Shown one piece after another: positions 5,999-13,369 of a stretch of DNA of 22,861 nucleotides (position 1 is the stretch's first letter; every line of letters starts with the position of its first letter). Made by a program: the position numbers and the translations under genes. This stretch comes from JAJTHY01 sp964458795 (GTDB taxonomy: Bacteria; Pseudomonadota; Alphaproteobacteria; Rickettsiales; Midichloriaceae): contig CAYWJW010000025.1 in assembly GCA_964458795.1 (NCBI GenBank), positions 1-22,861 on the forward strand, read 5' to 3'. Below the pieces are notes generated by a model. It saw only the letters and a program-made list of their open reading frames with translations. It ran no database searches and had not been told where the DNA came from.

Positions 5999-8900
5999 AT
6001 GAGTTCGAATGATAAAGATGTTTTCTTAACTCAAGTAGCAAAACCAGAATCCATAGCTGCAATCAATAGGCTATTCTCGGACCGCTTAGTTAAATATGCT
6101 GTAACCTCAGCTATAAATGCAGCAGATCAGCATTATAATAGAAGTGGTATTAGCCGAATTGCAGGGATGTCTTGGTATATAGCAAATGCCTCTGTTAGTA
6201 GTGTTGCCTTTCTGGGAATTAGCGCAGTTCTTTATCTTAGTAACTTTTTGATAGCTCCTATGGTAATGATTAATTGGGCAAGCTGGCGTAGCTTTGAAAC
6301 AGGTGCTTTTTGGGGAATTATAAAAAATTATTATTTATCCAGAGGAAATCTTTCTCCGCATGAAATGCTTATCTTTCTTATAGAAAAATCTATAGACACC
6401 GAGCTTAAAGATAGTAAAACAGGATTACTATATTTGTTAGAAAGCTTAAATACCATTGGAACTATTAATGCGATTTCAAATATAGCAGCAGCCCCTTCTA
6501 TAATACAAAGTATTATAGAAGCGAATAATAAAATGCCAGATGATAAGAAAAAGAGTAGAGAGGCAATTGAGGCAGAAGCAAGATTATTGGTAAAAAACCT
6601 TTCCACTATTATAGGAAAAGATAGTACCGCACTACCTCTGATATATAAATTACTACCATCAATACTAAAAGAAGGTAAATTAGCTGCCCTACTTGTAATG
6701 CTTGTCAACAAGGAAATAACTACAAAAGAGCTAGCCGAAGCTATACTTCCATTTGCAAAATTTTTATTAGCTGATAAAGCGATTCAAGTAATACTCCATG
6801 AAATATTATTAGATGAAAGCATACTACGGATTATAGAATCATATCTACCTAAGGATTTAAAAGAGCCTATCAAAATCTTGATACAAGATAAAACATCGTT
6901 TGACGAGATATGGGAGCTCGCAACTACTGTAGTGAATGCGATAAAACCTGAAGATATAACGCTATTAATTGCTGTGCTTGCCAAAAAGAAAGAAGATAGA
7001 AGTCCAGAAGAACTATCTTCAGCTGTGCTCCCACTGGCAAAACTCTTGCTAGCCAACGAACCGGTTAAGGGAGCTATTTATAAGGTGCTATCAAATAAAA
7101 GCATAGTAAATATTATAGAATCGTACCTACCTGAAGCTTTAAAAGAGCCTATCAAAATCCTGATGCAGGATAAAGCATCGTTTGACGAGATATGGGAGCT
7201 CGCAACTACTGTAGTGAATGCGATAAAACCTGAAGATATAACGCTATTAATTGCTGTGCTTGCCAAAAAGAAAGAAGATAGAAGTCCAGAAGAACTATCT
7301 TCAGCTGTGCTCCCACTGGCAAAACTTTTGCTGCCACTCACAATATTACCCGATTCAAACCAAATGGTGAAGAAGAAGCTTGTCGACATAATGTCGAACA
7401 ATACGGTGATTGATATAATAAAGGCGTCTTTACCTGAAGATTTAAAAGAACCAATTAATAGTTCAATGAGAGATAAGGCCTTGCTTGCTGAAGCATTGGA
7501 ACTCTCAAGCGCTGTGGTAGATAGACTAAATGAAAATGATTTAACCCCACTGCTTACAGAGTTGCTTAAAAAGGAGCCAAAGCCAGAAGTAGAGCCATCA
7601 GAAGAGGAGAAGAAAGCTAAAGCTAAGGAGAAAGCGGCAAAGCTTGTTGAAATCTCTACACCTATATTGTATAAACTTCTTGGTTCACTGCATTTTTGCA
7701 ATAAAACACGCGAGTTACTCAAGTTCAAGGCTATTCGCGACACAATTGTTGCTGCATATAAAAAATCTCTTATCGATTTAGCTATTAAAAAGTCAGAAGT
7801 TGATGTTTTACCTGCTGATAAGCTTGCAAATATAGAAGCTATTGCCGATAATCTTAAAGATGCATTAGCTACTCTAACTAGCAAAGATGAAGCAATTACT
7901 AATGCTCTTGATTTATTAAGAACCGCCCTCACTGTTATATATGAAGATCATAAGGATGATCCTGTTATTCAAGCTGATTTCATAGAATTACAAAAGGAAG
8001 TAATGGTTAATCCGCTTCCAGCTGGTGAAGCAATACCTGCTGCGCTTGTACTATCACTTCTTCCCGCACTGCAGAAATGGTTAGATAGCGATAACTTTAG
8101 AAGAGATGCGATGAGTCTCATCAAAGATAATGCTATTGCGATTGGAATGAACTTTTTGGAAAAAAACCTTCTGAAAGGCAAAGTAGGGGAGGCGCTAGAA
8201 AAAGCACGCAATACAGTCTCAGAAGTAGGGGCAGCCGCGGCATATATAGTAACCGATGATGATTTAATATATAAATTTCTTGAATTATGTAATGCTTTGG
8301 TAAGCATTACATCCAGAGAAAGCCTAGCTCCTATAATTGCTGCCTATAATGGCTCTGAAACTCAGAGTTTTTTCAAAGAGATTGCCAAAAAACCCGATGA
8401 AGCTAAAGATCTGACAGCGTTAGCTTTACCAGTGATGCTTATTCAAACCTCACTCCCATTAATAAAAACAATTCTAGGAAATAAGCGTGTAGTTGCAGCT
8501 CTAAGAGCTGTACTAGAAAGCAACGGCATTGATGAGATAATTAAAAGAATTTTTAAAGAAGAAAGTGCAGTATATAAGAATTTTAACTGGATTAAAGCAA
8601 ATATAGACTCTCTTTTATCTTTAGCATCTCAGTTAATTTCGGAAGATTCTCAAGCACTTAATGCACTAATTACAGATGCTAATAACTATCTTATGGCCCG
8701 CAAACAGCCAGAAGCAAATCTTAAAGAATTAGATGCTAATTTCATTACCAATAACTTAGCTGTAATTAACCAAGATTCGCTAGGTGTGTTGAGAGTTATA
8801 AATGATAACTCCAAAGTCATAGCTGAGTTAGTCAACAGCCATCCTTACTATACCAAATTACTTCCATTTAAGTTTGATAACTTGGCTGAAATTATTGAAC

Positions 8901-10984
8901 GTTCTATACCAATTGCACAAGAGATAGCAGCCACTGATCAAAAGACACTAAAGCCGATAATTGGAGAGATAGTAAATTACATTCATAAATTAGCAGCTGA
9001 AAAAGCAGCTAAAAAAAACGCAAGTGTTGAAATGCCAGGGTTGTCTGAAAGTATGGTTGTAGTAAAAGATAATAAAGTTGAGGTGGAATCGTTTGAAAGA
9101 TTTACTCTTCTTTCAAACGTTTTAGGTAAGAAAGAGACAATAGAACTTATAGATGCGGCTATGAGTCATATAACTGTAGTAGAATCACAAGAGGTGGAAA
9201 AAGCTGACATAGAAGCTAGAATGCAACAAGTAGCAGCTCACAATCTGAAAAATCAAATTGAAATGGTGAGAAGTTTACTGGATGGCGAAACCATCCAGCA
9301 GCTTGCACAACCACTCTTGCATGCCATAAAACTTATGAATGAATTAAAGGAAGTAGATAAACTATTAAAGCAAGGCAAAGGAGATCCTGAAAAGCGCTCA
9401 GAGTTGGCAGGAGAATGTAGCCTAGCTTTCAGAAAGGTGTTTGGGCAACTAGGAACTCTCTTAGCTGATAAAAATGCCGTCCTAGTAGATAATGTAAAAA
9501 CGATCAAGGACATACTTGATACAGCCATTCCACCCCATGTTGTTAGGAGCATGTCTGCGGCTGGATATACTACGGAGTATATAGCTACAGAACTGGCTCG
9601 TAATCCAAAAAATGCCACCGATAATTTATCCAATATAATAGATGTGAAACTTGGAGTAGCTCATTGGGCAAAAGGTGCAGGTGCAATAGCTGGAAATCTA
9701 TTATGGAATGATCCTAGCTTCCTAGCAGCACAATTGTTTGGACTACCTACATTGCTTCTTCCTATCTCCAAATACAAACAACAATATGCCGATATAAGTT
9801 TTAATGATTCGGAATATATGAGTAATATCGTCGATACACGCATAAATAATTTAGACATACGAGGCACCTTAACTTTTGATAGCTTTAGCGTCAAAAATAT
9901 AGATATAAGCAATTGTTCAATAGCGAATCTTGAGATAGTTAATTCAACAATACAGAATTTCAACTTTGATCATAGTAGAGGGATTAGTAGGTTAAGTATT
10001 CACAATTCAACCATGGATGCTAAGTCTTTTATAAGTCTTATGCGCGCAATATCTGTAAGTAAATGTTATCCTATCCATATTAACAATCTGCGTGTAGAAG
10101 GCAACCTTCATAAAACCGGTGCTACCGAAGAAGAGATAAAGCAATGGGTTAAAAATGTACCAGGAGTAGCTGGAATCATTAGTGATGACCCAATATTACA
10201 AAAAGAGGTTGAAAGCTATAATCTAGCAATACTTGCAGCTTCTTTGAGTATTGGTGAAGATCTAGGGAAGCAAATAGATGTTTTATCTGAGGAATTACTT
10301 AAAGGAAGCATTGCTAAAATGGGTTATCATCCTAAAGATAGAGATTATCTTTTAAAGTTTGTAAGTGAATGTATAACCGATATCGTTAGAAATTCTCCAG
10401 AAAAAATACTAATATTATCTGAAAATAAGTCGGATATTATTGGAGAATTGAGTTTCTTTGGTGGTTCTGGATTATCTTCCATACTTTCTAATGTAAATTA
10501 TTATTTAGGTGATGCAGACAAGAGAATTTATTATAAAGAAGCTTTTGAAGATTACATGATAGAATTATCCCAAAAACAAGAAGAGGTTAAAACCCAACAA
10601 CTTGCGACAGATCAAGCCTATTCTTCTTTAAGCCAGAAGAATAGGGATAAAATATCGGAATTGGCCAAAACTTTTGTAAATGAGACTATTAACAAAATAG
10701 GCTTTTCAGATGATAGAAGTACTTTTGAAAAATTTGTTACTACATGTATTACTGATATTATCAAAGATTCTCCCGATAAAATACAAATGCTAGATGAAAA
10801 TAAATCAGGCATCGTTGGAGAAACAGGATACCTTGCCAATTCTGGATTATGCTCCATACTTTACCACGTACATGACCATAAAGATAGTATAATTAAAATG
10901 AGTAATGATAGAGAAGACCTAAAACGACACGTAGACTTATTATTTGCATCATCTCAATATATCTCAGGAAGGGATAAAAGCTAA
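5999..10984 (+). CDS. giant repeat protein of unknown function (1661 residues)
   Basis: I do not recognise this protein. Near the N-terminus is a hydrophobic region (about 57-95) that may form one or two membrane segments. Most of the rest is helical. A repeat of 94 residues starts at about 278 and 372, with a diverged third copy at about 473 that ends in an acidic/lysine-rich linker (about 520-545). A segment at about 1276-1344 has isoleucine/leucine/phenylalanine at every fifth position beside Asn, Asp and Ser, like a short pentapeptide-repeat (beta-helix) region. A second repeat type, 125 residues apart, closes the protein (conserved F-V-x-x-C-I-T-D-I cores at 1454 and 1579, each followed by an E-N-K-S-x-I-x-G-E core). 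The ATG is preceded by AGAGAAAAG. No catalytic motif or cleavable signal peptide was seen. It stands alone and could be a host-interaction or envelope protein; this is inference. Confidence 0.85.
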   Translation: MSSNDKDVFLTQVAKPESIAAINRLFSDRLVKYAVTSAINAADQHYNRSGISRIAGMSWYIANASVSSVAFLGISAVLYLSNFLIAPMVMINWASWRSFETGAFWGIIKNYYLSRGNLSPHEMLIFLIEKSIDTELKDSKTGLLYLLESLNTIGTINAISNIAAAPSIIQSIIEANNKMPDDKKKSREAIEAEARLLVKNLSTIIGKDSTALPLIYKLLPSILKEGKLAALLVMLVNKEITTKELAEAILPFAKFLLADKAIQVILHEILLDESILRIIESYLPKDLKEPIKILIQDKTSFDEIWELATTVVNAIKPEDITLLIAVLAKKKEDRSPEELSSAVLPLAKLLLANEPVKGAIYKVLSNKSIVNIIESYLPEALKEPIKILMQDKASFDEIWELATTVVNAIKPEDITLLIAVLAKKKEDRSPEELSSAVLPLAKLLLPLTILPDSNQMVKKKLVDIMSNNTVIDIIKASLPEDLKEPINSSMRDKALLAEALELSSAVVDRLNENDLTPLLTELLKKEPKPEVEPSEEEKKAKAKEKAAKLVEISTPILYKLLGSLHFCNKTRELLKFKAIRDTIVAAYKKSLIDLAIKKSEVDVLPADKLANIEAIADNLKDALATLTSKDEAITNALDLLRTALTVIYEDHKDDPVIQADFIELQKEVMVNPLPAGEAIPAALVLSLLPALQKWLDSDNFRRDAMSLIKDNAIAIGMNFLEKNLLKGKVGEALEKARNTVSEVGAAAAYIVTDDDLIYKFLELCNALVSITSRESLAPIIAAYNGSETQSFFKEIAKKPDEAKDLTALALPVMLIQTSLPLIKTILGNKRVVAALRAVLESNGIDEIIKRIFKEESAVYKNFNWIKANIDSLLSLASQLISEDSQALNALITDANNYLMARKQPEANLKELDANFITNNLAVINQDSLGVLRVINDNSKVIAELVNSHPYYTKLLPFKFDNLAEIIERSIPIAQEIAATDQKTLKPIIGEIVNYIHKLAAEKAAKKNASVEMPGLSESMVVVKDNKVEVESFERFTLLSNVLGKKETIELIDAAMSHITVVESQEVEKADIEARMQQVAAHNLKNQIEMVRSLLDGETIQQLAQPLLHAIKLMNELKEVDKLLKQGKGDPEKRSELAGECSLAFRKVFGQLGTLLADKNAVLVDNVKTIKDILDTAIPPHVVRSMSAAGYTTEYIATELARNPKNATDNLSNIIDVKLGVAHWAKGAGAIAGNLLWNDPSFLAAQLFGLPTLLLPISKYKQQYADISFNDSEYMSNIVDTRINNLDIRGTLTFDSFSVKNIDISNCSIANLEIVNSTIQNFNFDHSRGISRLSIHNSTMDAKSFISLMRAISVSKCYPIHINNLRVEGNLHKTGATEEEIKQWVKNVPGVAGIISDDPILQKEVESYNLAILAASLSIGEDLGKQIDVLSEELLKGSIAKMGYHPKDRDYLLKFVSECITDIVRNSPEKILILSENKSDIIGELSFFGGSGLSSILSNVNYYLGDADKRIYYKEAFEDYMIELSQKQEEVKTQQLATDQAYSSLSQKNRDKISELAKTFVNETINKIGFSDDRSTFEKFVTTCITDIIKDSPDKIQMLDENKSGIVGETGYLANSGLCSILYHVHDHKDSIIKMSNDREDLKRHVDLLFASSQYISGRDKS
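6830..7111 (+). repeat. tandem 282-bp repeat unit 1 in the giant gene
   Basis: The unit encodes residues about 278-371. From 6894 to 7044 it is identical, base for base, to 7176-7326 (151 bp, offset 282). The first 64 bases are also similar but carry several changes. Exactness at third codon positions points to recent duplication or gene conversion, not protein-level selection. Confidence 0.9.
7112..7414 (+). repeat. tandem repeat unit 2 in the giant gene
   Basis: This unit encodes residues about 372-472 and holds the second copy of the 151-bp exact block (7176-7326). It is 21 bp longer than unit 1, through an inserted stretch around the PLTILPDSNQM residues. A third, clearly older copy begins near 7415 and retains a LPEDLKEPI core. 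Confidence 0.85.
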
Positions 10985-11322
10985 TATGCAACCCCAGACT
11001 CCCGTTTCGACCCAATCCTATTATTCGATAATCCGTATTATGTAAATTAACTCTCTCGGTAAAAGCGTAATATACCGACTCCTACGATAGCGGGCGTTTC
11101 GTAATTATTGTCGCTGCACTTAGTAGAGCATTAGTAAATAGTTATAATTTTCTATTACCATGCGTGCCCGCTAAATATACCTGAACATTTACTAGACGCA
11201 AAGATGCTCCTGGTAGGTTATATGCAGCATACATAGGAGCCAATAAATCCAATATCCCATGGAAAGTACGAACAGACAATGCTACATAATAAATAGTAGC
11301 ATTAGCCCCTGCCCCTATAACC
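10985..11322. other. gene-poor stretch rich in inverted repeats
   Basis: No gene could be supported in these 338 bases. Four perfect inverted repeats are visible: TCGGTA (11056-11061) with TACCGA (11073-11078); TAGCGGGC (11088-11095) with GCCCGCTA (11166-11173), which enclose an imperfect inner hairpin; GCTCCT (11206-11211) with AGGAGC (11235-11240); and AATGCTAC (11278-11285) with GTAGCATT (11296-11303). The stretch separates the convergent ends of the giant gene and the 77-residue gene. It may hold a structured RNA, transcription stops, or a decayed gene: a 69-codon frame on the minus strand (11142-11351) has fairly normal codons but no recognisable product. Confidence 0.45.
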
Positions 11323-11556
11323 CTAGTTGGCTTTGTTAGAATCGCCTTCAAATTCTTGGATAGATGAATATTTCACAAATGATCCATCAGGAGATATGAC
11401 TGGCTCGCCATTTTCATATTGAGCTGCCATGAAACTTACACCGGTGCTACGGTCTACCAATTTAATTTCTTTCACGGCTTTGCCACCGTAGAATTTGATC
11501 TTAGCTTTAGCGCCACGGTTAGCTACGTTATTCTTAGAACCTTTTTTAACTGCCAT
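11323..11556 (-). CDS. small conserved-looking protein of unknown function (77 residues)
   Basis: The product has a strongly basic, Gly/Asn-rich N-terminal third (MAVKKGSKNNVANRGAKAK), a beta-like middle (IKFYGGKAVKEIKLVDRSTG), and an acidic C-terminus. There is no signal peptide or membrane segment. The basic start, like that of small ribosome-associated proteins, hints at RNA or ribosome contact, but I do not recognise the family. The ATG has an AAAAGAG ribosome site and a good promoter (11588-11617), making expression likely. It is divergent from the ribosome-assembly GTPase gene engB and shares an 81-base intergenic region with it. Confidence 0.7.
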   Translation of the reverse strand: MAVKKGSKNNVANRGAKAKIKFYGGKAVKEIKLVDRSTGVSFMAAQYENGEPVISPDGSFVKYSSIQEFEGDSNKAN

Positions 11557-11587
11557 TTTAAACTCTTTTATTTAATTTTGTTTCTCA

Positions 11588-11617
11588 ATTATACACTAAA
11601 ATGCTATACTTTGCCAA
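11588..11617 (-). promoter_or_regulatory. sigma-70-type promoter for the 77-residue protein gene
   Basis: On the minus strand a TTGGCA -35 (11617-11612) and a perfect TATAAT -10 (11593-11588) are separated by 18 bases. The start site would lie about 25 bases upstream of the ATG. A TATACT at 11605-11610 on the plus strand overlaps it and could be the -10 of engB, though no clear -35 was found for that direction. Confidence 0.55.
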
Positions 11618-11637
11618 GTAGACAAATAAAAAAAATA

Positions 11638-12237
11638 ATGAAAAATTCAATAAAGTTATTTGCCGGCACCTGTGATTTCTTCGCTGGAGCCGCCAAACCC
11701 TGGCAAATACCGGAGTCAGAGCTACCCGAGTTCGCATTTATTGGGCGCTCTAATGTTGGTAAATCTAGCCTAATTAATACGCTTACTAATAGAAAAAGCT
11801 TAGCCAGAGTCTCACAAAACCCTGGATGCACTAAGCAAATCAACTTTTTCAGACTAGGTGATGTACTTAGTTTGGTTGACCTTCCCGGCTATGGATATGC
11901 CAAAATTAGTAACGAAGATCGTTACAATTGGGATAATCTCATTCATCAATATCTCCGCGGTCGTACTCAGCTCAAGCGTGTATTTTTGCTTATTGATTCT
12001 AGGCATGAGCTAAAAGACATAGACATAAAGACCATGGCGTTTCTGGATGACTATGCTATATCTTACCAGATAGTGCTCACCAAGATTGATAAATCCGAGA
12101 TATTACATGATATAATTGCTCATTTGACTAGAATATCAACCAATCACGGTGCATGCCACCCTGTTATCATCCCAACTAGCAGCTCTCTAAAAAGCGGCAT
12201 AGATACTCTTCAAAATGAGATACTATCGCTGATTTAG
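11638..12237 (+). CDS. engB: ribosome biogenesis GTP-binding protein EngB (YsxC/YihA)
   Basis: EngB is an essential GTPase needed for late assembly of the large ribosomal subunit. The 199-residue protein shows the G1 loop GRSNVGKSS at 36-44, the PGCTKQINFF switch region (G2), the DLPGYGYAK motif (G3), TKID (G4) and the C-terminal TSS motif of the family (G5-like). The ATG at 11638 gives the usual length; a longer open frame reaches upstream to 11419 but would overlap the divergent gene and adds an unrelated stretch. It ends 11 bases before the stop of the convergent 304-residue gene, leaving no room for a separate terminator. Confidence 0.95.
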   Translation: MKNSIKLFAGTCDFFAGAAKPWQIPESELPEFAFIGRSNVGKSSLINTLTNRKSLARVSQNPGCTKQINFFRLGDVLSLVDLPGYGYAKISNEDRYNWDNLIHQYLRGRTQLKRVFLLIDSRHELKDIDIKTMAFLDDYAISYQIVLTKIDKSEILHDIIAHLTRISTNHGACHPVIIPTSSSLKSGIDTLQNEILSLI

Positions 12238-12248
12238 AAATGCAGCGA

Positions 12249-13163
12249 TTACCTATTAACTATATTATTGATCTCTTTTGGTATATCCTTTAGTAAATCT
12301 GATTTGTAAATGTACTTCTTGCACATTTCCATAAGGCTATCTCTACATAAATAAGATACTACCGCTATCCCTATAAATGCAACAACAGCTGCGGCTCCGT
12401 ATAGGTGATATGGAAATTTCTTCCTATCCTCCAAGCGCTGGAGTCTAGCATCTATTGCTTTTCCTGCATTCTCCTTTAATTTACCAAAATCATCATCGGT
12501 TGATGAATTTGAAATACCGTTAAGTACTGAATTCACAGCTTCTTGCAGTGGCTGCACGTTTTCTTTGTTATATCCCCATGGACAGCTCAAACTATTCAAA
12601 CTTCTGGTTATATTTTTTTTACAATATTCCTTTCCTCGAGCAGCATATTGCACTTGTTCTTTCAATGTCTTAAGGATCTCTATCTCATTGTTCAAACTAG
12701 CCACTCTAAGCATGGTGTTTATATAGTCACGCAGCTTGGTCTCTGATGATACTCCTAATAGGTCTTCTCTGCTTATTGTTAAAGCCTCCTCACTAGCATC
12801 TATTGTGAGAGCATCGTAAGCGTTCATAACATATCTTTTGCAAGCCATGGGATTTGTGTATGCCAATACTGATGTGAGACTACTTATGGCAAATCCCCTT
12901 GGGTCCGTCATCCTATTGATCTCTAATATTAAAGTTTTTTTACTATCTTGAAGATTAACAGACTTACTTTTCCATTCTGTTTCAAGCTCTTGCATCCTAC
13001 TTACTAAACCCTGCTCGCTTATTGGATTAAAAGTAAACCATCTGAGCTTATCAAGAACAGCTCTGCAAAAAGATGAATAGTCATCTTCAAGTGTTTTTGG
13101 TAGTGTATTCTCAACGAAATCAAATAATTCTAGTGCGTTTCTGTACCTTTCTGATGAATACAT
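12249..13163 (-). CDS. unknown protein with one C-terminal membrane segment (304 residues)
   Basis: I do not recognise this protein. It is mostly alpha-helical and soluble for about 250 residues, followed by one hydrophobic segment (about 254-273) and a short Cys/Lys-containing tail of about 30 residues. It has no N-terminal signal peptide. This single, late membrane helix is typical of tail-anchored proteins and of some secreted effectors that insert into host membranes, but no effector signal can be shown from sequence alone. The start is the ATG at 13163: the strong ribosome site GGGAGAGG lies five bases upstream, so a TTG at 13178 that would include this site as codons is rejected. Confidence 0.75.
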   Translation of the reverse strand: MYSSERYRNALELFDFVENTLPKTLEDDYSSFCRAVLDKLRWFTFNPISEQGLVSRMQELETEWKSKSVNLQDSKKTLILEINRMTDPRGFAISSLTSVLAYTNPMACKRYVMNAYDALTIDASEEALTISREDLLGVSSETKLRDYINTMLRVASLNNEIEILKTLKEQVQYAARGKEYCKKNITRSLNSLSCPWGYNKENVQPLQEAVNSVLNGISNSSTDDDFGKLKENAGKAIDARLQRLEDRKKFPYHLYGAAAVVAFIGIAVVSYLCRDSLMEMCKKYIYKSDLLKDIPKEINNIVNR

Positions 13164-13168
13164 CTTTT

Positions 13169-13176
13169 CCTCTCCC
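13169..13176 (-). promoter_or_regulatory. strong ribosome binding site deciding the 304-residue protein start
   Basis: GGGAGAGG on the minus strand, five bases (AAAAG) before the ATG at 13163. It is the strongest Shine-Dalgarno sequence in the window, which suggests high translation of this unknown gene. Confidence 0.75.
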
Positions 13177-13243
13177 AAATTATAATTAAACGTTTAGGCA
13201 CAATTCCCCAATCTTATATTATCAGTATACTTGATCATTTTAA

Positions 13244-13258
13244 CCTATGGAAGTCCCT
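13244..13258 (-). repeat. dispersed repeat, copy 2 (15 bp exact, about 35 bp similar)
   Basis: The reverse complement of this site reads AGGGACTTCCATAGG, identical to 5260-5274, with a flanking perfect palindrome GAAAATATTTTC at 13262-13273 matching the AT block beside copy 1. It lies about 80 bases upstream of the 304-residue gene in that gene's direction. TTCCAT within the repeat is 17 bases from a TATACT, so it may contribute a -35 element here. Confidence 0.55.
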
Positions 13259-13369
13259 GATGAAAATATTTTCTTACTAGTTACTTCCAGCAACTAATGC
13301 ATAAAAGATAAACCTTGCAAGAATTAACTATACAGTTACTCTTAAGATGTTGTTATTTTTAGTTTATCA

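Noticed and set aside
7078..7932. A 284-codon open frame on the minus strand inside the giant gene
   Set aside because: It lies wholly opposite the plus-strand frame, is Ser/Ala/Phe-rich as expected from reading Glu/Leu/Lys codons backward, and duplicates the repeat structure of the real gene.
10985..11322. tmRNA, RNase P RNA, SRP RNA or 6S RNA in the inverted-repeat region
   Set aside because: None of the conserved core sequences of these RNAs could be found on either strand, although an unlisted structured RNA remains possible.
11142..11351. A 69-codon minus-strand gene overlapping the end of the 77-residue gene
   Set aside because: No recognisable motif or ribosome site, and it overlaps the coding end of a better supported gene by 29 bases. 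Kept only as a possible decayed fragment.
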